The position numbers were made by a program, and so were the translations under genes. 36,833 bases of DNA, from positions 1-36,833 of the forward strand of contig JADFCZ010000032.1 of the NCBI GenBank assembly GCA_018263295.1. The letters run 5' to 3'. The DNA comes from Conexibacter sp. (GTDB lineage Bacteria > Actinomycetota > Thermoleophilia > Solirubrobacterales > 70-9). This document shows positions 15,474 through 22,584 of the stretch, in pieces (position 1 is the first letter of the stretch; every line of letters begins with the position of its first letter). Under the pieces are notes generated by a model. It ran no database searches. It was not told where the DNA came from and saw only the letters and a list, made by a program, of their open reading frames with translations.

Positions 15474-16777
15474 ACGAGGAGCCCGCCCTCGATCACGCCG
15501 GCCGCGCGCAGATCCCGGTACCAGCGCTCGACCGGGTACTCCTTGACGTAGCCGTGGCCGCCGAGCAGGCCGACGGCGTCGGAGCCGACCTTCATGCCCT
15601 TCGTCGTGGCGAGCCGGCGGGCGACCGCGGCGGCGCGCGAGAAATCCTCGCCGCGATCGGCCAGAGCGGCCGCGCGGTAGGTGGCGAGCCGCATGCCCTC
15701 GATCTCGATCGCGAGGTCGGACATGTTGAAGGCGACCGCCTGGCGGTGGCTGATCGGCTCGCCGAACGCCTTGCGCTCGTTGACGTAGGGGATCAGGAAG
15801 TCGAGTGCGCCCTGGGCGGTGCCGACGGCCATCGCGGCCCAGGCGATCCGCCCGAGCCGGATGCACTCGGCGTAGTCGGCGGCGGTGCCGAGCCGCGCCC
15901 CGGCCGGGACGCGAACGCCCTCGAGGCGAAGGCCGGCGGTGCCGGCGGCGCGGAGGCCGACGGCGGGCTCGGGCCGGACCGCGAGGCCCGCGGCCAAAGG
16001 CTCGACCAGGAACAGCGACGGACCGTCTTCGGTCGTCGCGGCCACCAGCAGGAGCTCCGCCGCCTCGGCCCGGGGAACCAGCGCCTTGGCGCCGTCCAGG
16101 ACCCAGTCCTCGCCGTCGCGGCGAGCGACGGTCGCGAGCTCGAAGGGGTCGAAGAGCGCACCGGGTTCGTGGACCGCGAGCGCCGCGGCCGGCACGTCCT
16201 CGCCGGTGAAGGCGGGCAAGTAGGTGGACTGCTGGCCGGCGTCGCCCCAGAGGCCGAGGGCGGTGCTGACCGCGGCGGGCGCGAGGGCCGCGAAGGCCAG
16301 GCCCATGTCGCCCGCGGCGAGCGCCTCGGTGATCAGGGCGGAGGTGACGGCGGAGCGGTGCTCGACGGCGCCGCCGAGCTCCTCGGGGACGCCGAGGACG
16401 GCGATGCCGAGCTCGGCGCTCTGCGCGAGCAGCTCGTCGGGCGCGGCGCAGTCGGCGTCCGCCTTCTGCGCGGCCGGGCGGAGGCGCTCCGCCGCGAAGC
16501 CGCCGAAGGCCTCGATCATCATCTTCTGCTCCTCGTCCGGCTCGAGGTCGAAGAGCCCGGACCCGGAGCTGCGCTTCTGGCGGGCCGGGGAGGCGAGCTT
16601 CTGCGCGGCGGCGAACCTGCGGCCGGCGACGTTGGCGGCACGGAAGCCGTTCCGGGTCCCGCTGTGGACGAGGCGCTCGGTCAGATCGCGGAGGCCGATC
16701 CGATCGAGCAGCTCCGAGCCGGCGATCCGGTTGAGTGCCCGGAGGCCCGCGCTTGTTCCTTGCTCGGCGAGGTTCAT
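15470..16777 (-). CDS. acyl-CoA dehydrogenase-like partner subunit with degenerate flavin-ring site
   Basis: The 435-residue protein has the acyl-CoA dehydrogenase fold after an N-terminal extension of about 75 basic residues. The FAD isoalloxazine motifs are eroded: VHEPGALFD (202-210) replaces TEP-x-AGSD and ALVPRA (232-237) replaces I-T-S/N-G. In contrast the motifs that reach into the partner's FAD site are intact: ERKAFG (334-339) and LLGGHGY (404-410). Glu430 sits in the catalytic position but the chain ends five residues later. This pattern is complementary to the next gene, to which it is joined by a 4-bp ATGA overlap. It is the first gene of the operon; a TTGATG / 16 bp / TACCGT promoter candidate lies 46 bp upstream. 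The N-terminal extension has no recognised motif. Confidence 0.88.
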   Translation of the reverse strand: MNLAEQGTSAGLRALNRIAGSELLDRIGLRDLTERLVHSGTRNGFRAANVAGRRFAAAQKLASPARQKRSSGSGLFDLEPDEEQKMMIEAFGGFAAERLRPAAQKADADCAAPDELLAQSAELGIAVLGVPEELGGAVEHRSAVTSALITEALAAGDMGLAFAALAPAAVSTALGLWGDAGQQSTYLPAFTGEDVPAAALAVHEPGALFDPFELATVARRDGEDWVLDGAKALVPRAEAAELLLVAATTEDGPSLFLVEPLAAGLAVRPEPAVGLRAAGTAGLRLEGVRVPAGARLGTAADYAECIRLGRIAWAAMAVGTAQGALDFLIPYVNERKAFGEPISHRQAVAFNMSDLAIEIEGMRLATYRAAALADRGEDFSRAAAVARRLATTKGMKVGSDAVGLLGGHGYVKEYPVERWYRDLRAAGVIEGGLLV

Positions 16778-16822
16778 TGCTTCAGGGGATGGTCTCCGGC
16801 GGCGAATGCTGCCGAAACGGCG

Positions 16823-16859
16823 ACGGTAGCACAGATCGGTGGCACATCAAACAGTGGCA
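16823..16859 (-). promoter_or_regulatory. promoter of the acyl-CoA operon with direct repeats around -35
   Basis: On the minus strand TTGATG (16850-16845), a 16-bp spacer and TACCGT (16828-16823) make a good sigma70-type promoter, about 46 bp before the ATG at 16777. Two copies of GTGGCA (plus-strand 16839-16844 and 16854-16859, 15 bp apart) flank the -35 hexamer and could bind a lipid-responsive regulator. Confidence 0.5.
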
Positions 16860-16913
16860 TCCGACACCTCCGAGCGCCCTCCCGCTGATCCGATCGGCGA
16901 CCGGCTCCGAAGT

Positions 16914-16941
16914 GGTGGGTGACGGGACGAAACACCCCACC
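16914..16941 (+). promoter_or_regulatory. leader hairpin and ribosome site of the lipoprotein gene
   Basis: GGTGGGTG (16914-16921) can pair with CACCCCACC (16933-16941) with one bulged C. It is followed closely by AAGGAG (16946-16951), 10 nt before the ATG at 16962. The hairpin does not cover the ribosome site, so it may act as a 5'-end stabiliser. Confidence 0.35.
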
Positions 16942-16961
16942 AACCAAGGAGCACCAAGATT

Positions 16962-17636
16962 ATGAACCTCAAGTCACCAATCGCCAGGGTCGGCGTCGTC
17001 TTCCTGATGGCCGCAGCGCTGGCCGTGGGAGTCGCCGCTTGCGGTGACGACGACAGCACCGGCAGCAGCGACCAGACGTCGGCCGAGGACGTCAAGCCGG
17101 TTGCGCAGATCGACAACCTGACCGGCGTCGACACCGCGGTCGCCCTCGACACGGGCTTCGTCGATGCCCTCACGAAGCTGAAGGTCACGCCGGGCCCGGT
17201 CGGCGATGCCGAGATCAGCAAGGACGGCGTCGCCTCCTTCCCGATCACCGGCGGCAACGTCATCTACTACGACCCCGCCTCGCCGGTCCGGCCATACGTC
17301 CAGGGCGTGATCGACCACGAGGGCAGCGGCCTGAGCCTGACCGCCGGCAAGACCGAGGTCGAGCTCACCGACTTCGTGATCGACCCGGGCACCTCCGAGC
17401 TGACCGGCACGGTTTCGGTCAACGGCAAGGAAGCCGCCACCGACGCGCTCCTGTTCGACCTCGACGGCTCGACGCTCGAGCCGCTGAAGACGAACCCGGA
17501 CGGCACCGCGACGCTCGCGGGCACGACCGTCGAGCTCTCCGACGACGCGGCGAGCCTGCTGAACGACACGTTCGGCATCACCGACCTCAAGGGCGGTCTG
17601 GTGGTCGGCATCTCGGCCATCACCGTCAAGGGTTAG
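16962..17636 (+). CDS. putative secreted lipoprotein, unknown family
   Basis: The 224-residue precursor has a lipoprotein signal peptide: basic N-region, hydrophobic core, lipobox V-A-A-C with the lipidated Cys at about residue 27, then an Asp/Ser/Thr-rich tether. The mature domain of about 170 residues is predicted beta-rich, alternating short strands and Asp/Gly turns (SLTAGKTEVELTDFVID, SELTGTVSVNG). It contains no Cys after the lipobox and no catalytic motif I recognise. AAGGAG lies 10 nt before the ATG. It is divergent from the acyl-CoA operon and converges on the thioesterase gene across a strong hairpin. I cannot assign a function; a surface ligand-binding or adhesive role is only a guess. 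Confidence 0.85.
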   Translation: MNLKSPIARVGVVFLMAAALAVGVAACGDDDSTGSSDQTSAEDVKPVAQIDNLTGVDTAVALDTGFVDALTKLKVTPGPVGDAEISKDGVASFPITGGNVIYYDPASPVRPYVQGVIDHEGSGLSLTAGKTEVELTDFVIDPGTSELTGTVSVNGKEAATDALLFDLDGSTLEPLKTNPDGTATLAGTTVELSDDAASLLNDTFGITDLKGGLVVGISAITVKG

Positions 17637-17658
17637 CCAGGGAAGGCGTACCGACGTT

Positions 17659-17685
17659 GGGAGCCGGGGCAAGTCCCCGGCTCCC
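17659..17685. terminator. strong bidirectional hairpin between convergent genes
   Basis: An 11-bp perfect stem (GGGAGCCGGGG / CCCCGGCTCCC) with loop CAAGT lies 22 bp after the lipoprotein stop and 9 bp after the thioesterase stop on the other strand. The T-tract is absent on both strands, as is common in actinobacterial terminators. Confidence 0.75.
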
Positions 17686-17694
17686 ACTCGTCGT

Positions 17695-18504
17695 TCAGGC
17701 CCGCGGCTTGCGCAGGAGAGCGAGCTGACGGGACTGGGCGAGCAGCCGGCCGTTACGGTCCCAGACCTCGCCCTGCTCGTCGAACATGCCGTCGATCGAC
17801 GCCTCGGTCCGGAACCGGACCAGGGCCAGGGTGTCGGCGGGATCGGGCTTGGCCCGGAAGTGGATCGTCAGCTCGAGCGTCGGCGCCGGGGCGAACGTCG
17901 TCATCGCGCCGAACGGGGCAGGCCACCACGCGTCGGTGTAGAAGGCGACCAGCTCCGGGGTCATCTCGCCGTCGGCGGGGGCGCGCAGCCAGCCGCCGGT
18001 GACGGCCTCCGACCCGCCGCTGAACGGCATGGCGCCCCAGACCGGACGCGTTTCGAGCTGCTCGAAGATGGGCGGCGCCCCCGGCCCGGAGCCGAGCGCC
18101 TCGACGTCGGCGGCCGCCGGTGCCTCCGGCGCCTCCGGATCCTGGTTCCAGGCCGGTTCGAACTCGGTCGTCAGCACGCAGAGCGCGAGCGTCACGACCC
18201 TGCCGTTCTCGATCAGCCGCGCCGAGCAGGTCGTCGCCGACTTCCCCGAGCGTTCGACGACCACTTCGATCTCGGCGTCGCCGGCGGACGGCGGGTACAG
18301 GTAGTGCAGCGTCAACGAGCGCGGCAGCCGCTCCGGGTCGCCCACCTCGGCGCGGATCGCGCGCAGGATCAGCGCTGCGATGAAGCCGCCGTTCGGCCCC
18401 GGCGGGCCGAACCACTCGGGCACGATCGAGCCTCGGTGGACGCCGTCGCGGACCCGGGTCACGGACGTGTCGCCGGCGAAGCTCCTGTGCGGGACCGCGG
18501 ACAC
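17695..18504 (-). CDS. acyl-CoA thioesterase (TesB-like double hotdog)
   Basis: The 269-residue protein looks like an actinobacterial double-hotdog thioesterase. The first hotdog has the PNGGFIAALILRAI helix and LTLHYLYPPSAGDAEIEV strand; the second has AFYTDAWWPAPFG, LELTIHFRAKP and a final WDRNGRLLAQSRQL. This resembles the substrate-gating and catalytic layout of TesB-family enzymes, which release CoA from acyl-CoAs and could balance the nearby oxidation operon. The frame is open far upstream. GTG 18504 is chosen because homologous sequence begins just after it, but no ribosome site is visible, so the start is uncertain; GAGACT 7 nt upstream could be a weak -10 for a leaderless message. 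It is divergent from the amino-acid ABC importer. Confidence 0.82.
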   Translation of the reverse strand: MSAVPHRSFAGDTSVTRVRDGVHRGSIVPEWFGPPGPNGGFIAALILRAIRAEVGDPERLPRSLTLHYLYPPSAGDAEIEVVVERSGKSATTCSARLIENGRVVTLALCVLTTEFEPAWNQDPEAPEAPAAADVEALGSGPGAPPIFEQLETRPVWGAMPFSGGSEAVTGGWLRAPADGEMTPELVAFYTDAWWPAPFGAMTTFAPAPTLELTIHFRAKPDPADTLALVRFRTEASIDGMFDEQGEVWDRNGRLLAQSRQLALLRKPRA

Positions 18505-18573
18505 GCGCGGCAGTCTCGCAGGAGATCGGAGCCGCGCTGTGTGCGCCGTGCACTCCGAGCCGTTGCGGCAGCG

Positions 18574-18600
18574 GCGGATTGTGCTTAATCCGCGTAGGAT
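18574..18600 (+). promoter_or_regulatory. candidate promoter/operator of the amino-acid ABC importer
   Basis: A 7-bp inverted repeat GCGGATT (18574-18580) / AATCCGC (18587-18593) with a 6-nt spacer adjoins TAGGAT (18595-18600), a plausible -10 hexamer, 46 bp before the GTG start. No good -35 is seen, so an activator or repressor bound at the dyad is possible. Confidence 0.35.
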
Positions 18601-18646
18601 CCCCGCGTTCGCGTTCTCAACTGGACGTTCCCGCCCGGAGGTCGTC

Positions 18647-19525
18647 GTGTCCCAGTCCCGCATCCTCAAGTTCCTGCTGCTCACCTGCATGCTCGGCGCC
18701 GCGTTCGCCGTCGCCGCCTGCGGGAGCTCCGACTCGACCGATTCGTCGTCGAGCGACGCGACCGTCGCATCGCTCGACGACTGCACGCCCGACACGCTCG
18801 ACACGGTCGCCGCGGACACGCTCACGATCGGCACCGACAAGCCCGCCTACCCGCCCTACTTCGAGGACAACGACCCGGCCAACGGCAAGGGCTTCGAGAG
18901 CGCCACCGCCTACGCGATCGCCGATCAGCTCGGGTTCAGCGAGGACCAGGTGGAGTGGACGGTCGTCCCGTTCAACTCCTCCTACGCCCCCGGTCCGAAG
19001 GACTTCGACTTCGACATCAACCAGATCTCGATCACCCCGAAGCGGGCCGAGGCGGTCGACTTCTCCTCGCCGTACTACACGGCCGATCAGGCGGTCGTGA
19101 CCCTGAAGGACTCCGACTACGCCGACTCGACCACGCTCGAGGAGCTGAAGGGCGCGACGTTCGGCGTCCAGATCGGCACAACCAGCCTCGACGCAGTCAA
19201 CGAGTCGATCCAGCCCGACAGCGACCCGCAGGTGTTCGACACCTCCAACGACGTCGTCAGCGCCCTCAAGCAGGGCCAGGTCGACGCGGTCGTCGTCGAC
19301 ACGCCGACGGCCCTGTACCTGACCGCGGTCCAGGTGCCCGACGGGACGATCGTCGGCGAGTTCCCGGCCCCCGGTGGCGATGAGTGGGGCGCACTGCTGG
19401 CCAAGGACTCGTCGCTCACCGCTTGCGTGTCTGCCGCGATCGAGGAGCTGCAGAGCTCGGGCGAGCTCGACGACATCCAGCAGGAGTGGATCAACAGCGC
19501 CGGCGGCGTCAAGGAACTTCAGTAG
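18647..19525 (+). CDS. ABC transporter substrate-binding lipoprotein, family 3 (polar amino acids)
   Basis: The 292-residue precursor carries a lipoprotein signal (hydrophobic core, lipobox V-A-A-C, Cys25) and a Ser/Asp-rich tether. A family-3 solute-binding fold follows: the first strand LTIGTDKPAYPPY, ITPKRAEAVDFSSPYYTADQ (the usual signature T-x-x-R-x-x-x-V-D-F-S-x-P-Y) and the hinge-crossing segments FGVQIGTTS and VDAVVVDTPTA. It would capture amino acids or a small organic cation outside the membrane for the permease and ATPase encoded next. GTG 18647 has GGAG 6 nt upstream; the frame is open further but without signal-peptide features. The ligand is not predictable. Confidence 0.92.
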   Translation: MSQSRILKFLLLTCMLGAAFAVAACGSSDSTDSSSSDATVASLDDCTPDTLDTVAADTLTIGTDKPAYPPYFEDNDPANGKGFESATAYAIADQLGFSEDQVEWTVVPFNSSYAPGPKDFDFDINQISITPKRAEAVDFSSPYYTADQAVVTLKDSDYADSTTLEELKGATFGVQIGTTSLDAVNESIQPDSDPQVFDTSNDVVSALKQGQVDAVVVDTPTALYLTAVQVPDGTIVGEFPAPGGDEWGALLAKDSSLTACVSAAIEELQSSGELDDIQQEWINSAGGVKELQ

Positions 19526-19548
19526 CCGCGCTGTGAAAACCTGAGCTG

Positions 19549-20385
19549 GTGGAGGCGACCGGGCCCAGACCCGATCGGCGAGCGGAGCGCGCGGCCGCGA
19601 AGCGTCGCCGCGACCGGCGCGGGCTGGCGGTCGCAGCGGTATCGACCGTCGTCGTCATCGGCGGCCTGATCGCGCTGATCGTGACCAGCCCCGGCTGGCC
19701 GGACGTCCGCGACACGTTCTTCAACGCGACGGTCTTCAAGGAGTCCTTCCCCGACGTCGCCGAGGGGTTCTGGCTCGACATCCGGATCTTCATCGTCGTC
19801 GAGCTGGTCGTCCTCGTGCTCGGCCTGGTGGTCGCGCTGGTCCGGGCGACGACGCTGCCGGCGCTCTTCCCGCTGCGCCTCCTCGCCGTCCTTTACGCCG
19901 ACATCTTCCGCGGCATACCCGTGGTGCTGCTCGTCTACCTCGTCGGGTTCGGCATCCCGGCGCTCGACCCGCCGCAGGGCCTGCTCACCAACGAGATCTT
20001 CCTCGGCGGCACGGCCCTGACGCTCTCCTACGGCGCATACGTGTCCGAGGTCTACCGAGCCGGGCTCAGGTCGGTCCACCCGGGGCAGCGCGAGGCGGCG
20101 CTCGCCGTCGGGCTGACCGAACAGCAGACCATGCGGCACGTCGTCGTTCCCCAGGCAATCCGCAACGTCGGCCCGCCGCTGCTGAACGACTTCATCTCGC
20201 TGCAGAAGGACGTGGCGCTGATCTCGATCATCGGAGTCTCGGCCGAGGCCTTCCGGATCGCCCAGATCCAGTCGTCGACCGACTTCAACTACACGCCGCT
20301 TCTCTGCGCGGCGCTGCTGTATCTGGCGGTGACCGTGCCGCTGGCGCGGATGCTGGACCGCTGGGACCGGGGGCGCGTGCGATGA
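19549..20385 (+). CDS. amino-acid ABC transporter permease (HisM/GlnP family)
   Basis: The 278-residue membrane protein has a basic cytoplasmic N-terminus of about 25 residues, a first transmembrane helix at about 26-45, a periplasmic loop, and four or more helices forming the HisMQ-type permease domain. The EAA loop that contacts the ATPase is clear: R-E-A-A-L-A-V-G-L within a segment ending in VVVPQAIRNVGPPL. Only one permease gene is present, so it presumably homodimerises. GTG 19549 is 23 bp after the binding-protein stop; the ribosome site is weak. Its stop overlaps the ATPase start (ATGA). Confidence 0.92.
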   Translation: MEATGPRPDRRAERAAAKRRRDRRGLAVAAVSTVVVIGGLIALIVTSPGWPDVRDTFFNATVFKESFPDVAEGFWLDIRIFIVVELVVLVLGLVVALVRATTLPALFPLRLLAVLYADIFRGIPVVLLVYLVGFGIPALDPPQGLLTNEIFLGGTALTLSYGAYVSEVYRAGLRSVHPGQREAALAVGLTEQQTMRHVVVPQAIRNVGPPLLNDFISLQKDVALISIIGVSAEAFRIAQIQSSTDFNYTPLLCAALLYLAVTVPLARMLDRWDRGRVR

Positions 20386-21131
20386 GCCCGCCCGTCATCG
20401 ACATCCAGGGCATCACCAAGGCGTTCGGCGACCGGGAGGTGCTGAAGGGAATCGACCTCGCGATCGCCGAGCACCAGGCGGTTGCGCTGATCGGCGCGTC
20501 CGGCTCGGGCAAGTCGACGTTGCTCCGGTGCATCGACCTGCTGGTCGACATCGACGACGGCGACATCCTCCTCGACGGCGAGGTGATCACCGATCCGTCC
20601 GTCAGCCCGGTCGCGGTCAGGCGCAAGCTCGGCTTCGTGTTCCAGGCCTACAACCTGTTCCCGCATCTGAACGTCCTCGACAACGTCACCCTCGGGCTTC
20701 GCAAGGGAACCGGGATGAGCGCCGCCGAGGCCGAGGAGTCGGCGCTGAAGATGCTCGCCCGGTTCGGGCTCGAGGGACGCGAGAAGGAGAGCAGCTCCAA
20801 TCTCTCCGGCGGCCAGCAGCAGCGCGTGGCGATCGCCCGCGCGTTCGCGGCGCGGCCGCGGGCGATGCTCCTCGACGAGGTGACGAGCGCGCTCGACCCC
20901 GAGCTCGTCGGTGAGGTGCTGCGGGCCGTCCGCGACCTCAAGGACGAGGGCGTGACGATGCTGATCGCGACCCACGAGATGAGCTTCGCGCGCGAGGTGG
21001 CCGACACGGTCGGCTTCCTCCACGAGGGCCGGCTGGTCGAGGTCGGACCGCCCGAGCAGGTGCTCGAGGACCCGCAGGATCCGAACACCCAGCGGTTCCT
21101 GCGCAGGCTCCTCGAAGCCAGGCGGGTCTAG
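20382..21131 (+). CDS. amino-acid ABC transporter ATP-binding protein (GlnQ/HisP family)
   Basis: The 249-residue ATPase contains Walker A GASGSGKST, Q-loop FQAYNLFPHL, ABC signature LSGGQQQR, Walker B AMLLDEVTSALD and switch His in ATHEMSFA. FPHLNVLDNV and the ATHEMSFAREVAD segment are typical of polar amino-acid importers. It powers the importer made with the two preceding genes and is coupled to the permease by an ATGA overlap. It converges on the sensor kinase gene, with both stop codons formed by a shared CTAG (21128-21131). A short insertion (TDPSVSPVAVRRKLG) after the Walker A region is within family variation. Confidence 0.94.
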   Translation: MSPPVIDIQGITKAFGDREVLKGIDLAIAEHQAVALIGASGSGKSTLLRCIDLLVDIDDGDILLDGEVITDPSVSPVAVRRKLGFVFQAYNLFPHLNVLDNVTLGLRKGTGMSAAEAEESALKMLARFGLEGREKESSSNLSGGQQQRVAIARAFAARPRAMLLDEVTSALDPELVGEVLRAVRDLKDEGVTMLIATHEMSFAREVADTVGFLHEGRLVEVGPPEQVLEDPQDPNTQRFLRRLLEARRV

Positions 21132-22582
21132 AGCGTCACTTCGAAGACGGCGCCGCCGCCGGGCGCGTTGGCGGCGCGGACCTCTCCCCCGTGCGCGGCG
21201 GCCACCGCGGCGACGACGGCGAGGCCGAGCCCGGCACCTCCGGTCTCCCGGCTGCGCGCTTCGTCCGCCCGCCAGAAGCGCTCGAAGACGGCGCGCTCGC
21301 TGCCCTCGGGCAGGCCCGGCCCGTGGTCGCGGACGGCGAGGACGGCGCGGCCGGCGTTAGTCCTGACCGAGACCTCGATCGGCCCGCCCGCGGTGTGTGC
21401 CAAGGCGTTCGACAGCAGGTTCGCGGCCACCTGCCGGAGCTGGTCGGGGTCGCCCTCGACCGTCACCGGCGGATCCGCTTCGAGGACGATCTCCCGATCC
21501 GGCGCAGAGGCGGTGGCGTCGGCGCAGGCGTCGGCGGCGAGCGCGGCGAGGTCGACCCGCTCCCGCCGGGGCTCGCGGACCTCGTCGAGCCGTGCCAGGG
21601 TGAGGAGGTCGTCGACGAGGCCGCTCATCCGGGTCGACTCCTCCTCGATCCGCCGCATCGACCGCTCGAGATCGCCCGGATCGGCGGTCGCCCCGAGCCG
21701 GAACAGCTCCGCGTAGCCGCGGATCGAGCTCAGCGGTGTCCGCAGCTCGTGCGAGGCGTCGGCGAGGAAGCTCCGCAGCCGTTCCTCGCTCGCGCGCTGC
21801 TCGGCGAAGGCACGTTCCAACCGGGACAGCATCGAGTTGAAGGCGATCCCGAGCCGCCCGACCTCGGTCCGCTCGTCGACGTCGTCGACCCGGTGCGACA
21901 TGTCGCCCGCCGCGATCTCCCCCGCCGTCTCCTCGATCCGCGAGAGCGGCCGCAGGCCGACGCGGACCGCCCACCAGCTCAGCGCCGCCAGCGCGGCGAG
22001 CGTCGCAAGGCCGACGAAGAGCTCGATCGCCCGCAGCCGGGCCAGGGTGTCGGAGAGGTCCTCGAGCGGGATCGCCGCGGCGACGACGTCGCCGTCGGGG
22101 CCGGTCATGGTCGCGACGCGGAACTCGCCGCCACCCGACTCGGCCGGGACGTCGAACGTCGGGTTGCCCTCGAAGCCGGCCGACGGCGGCAGGTCGGCGG
22201 GCAGGTCGGGGATCGGAAGCATGTGCTCGCCCTCGTCGTGGCCGTGGCTGCCGCTGCTGACGGTCCGCCCGACCAGCACGTCGCCGTCGGGACCGGTCAC
22301 CTGTCCGTAGGTCCCGGTCGGGAGCTGGGGGCCGATCGGATCGCCGGGTGGCGGCACCTCGGTGGTCATTCCGTCCGGTCCGGTCACGCCGCCGAAGGGC
22401 GACGGCAGCCCCGCCGACGAGGCGAGCGAGCGGACGACGAGCGGCACCGCGTCGCGGGCCTGCTGGTCGACCCGGTCCGACAGGTAGGAGCGCAGCGCCA
22501 GATAGGAGACGACGCCGAGCGTGAGCATGCCGAGCGCCGCGACCGCGACCAGGATCAGGACGAGCCGGCGGCTCAGCGACAC
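21128..22582 (-). CDS. two-component sensor histidine kinase (HAMP-HisKA-HATPase)
   Basis: The 484-residue kinase has a transmembrane helix at about 7-29, an extracytoplasmic sensor at about 30-185, a second helix at about 186-208, and HAMP. The HisKA H-box is S-H-E-L-R-T-P-L with His278, and the ATPase has N-box NLLSNALAH, G1 DHGPGLPEG and G2 GGAGLGLAV. It autophosphorylates and passes the phosphate to the regulator encoded just upstream. The sensor region is Pro/Gly-rich, contains HGHDEGEH (113-120), which could bind a metal, and has three TGPDG repeats (67-71, 96-100, 160-164). GTG 22582 starts 2 bp after the regulator stop, so the two are translated together. The operon also holds an FtsX/MacB-type exporter. 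Confidence 0.93.
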   Translation of the reverse strand: MSLSRRLVLILVAVAALGMLTLGVVSYLALRSYLSDRVDQQARDAVPLVVRSLASSAGLPSPFGGVTGPDGMTTEVPPPGDPIGPQLPTGTYGQVTGPDGDVLVGRTVSSGSHGHDEGEHMLPIPDLPADLPPSAGFEGNPTFDVPAESGGGEFRVATMTGPDGDVVAAAIPLEDLSDTLARLRAIELFVGLATLAALAALSWWAVRVGLRPLSRIEETAGEIAAGDMSHRVDDVDERTEVGRLGIAFNSMLSRLERAFAEQRASEERLRSFLADASHELRTPLSSIRGYAELFRLGATADPGDLERSMRRIEEESTRMSGLVDDLLTLARLDEVREPRRERVDLAALAADACADATASAPDREIVLEADPPVTVEGDPDQLRQVAANLLSNALAHTAGGPIEVSVRTNAGRAVLAVRDHGPGLPEGSERAVFERFWRADEARSRETGGAGLGLAVVAAVAAAHGGEVRAANAPGGGAVFEVTL

Positions 22583-22584
22583 GA

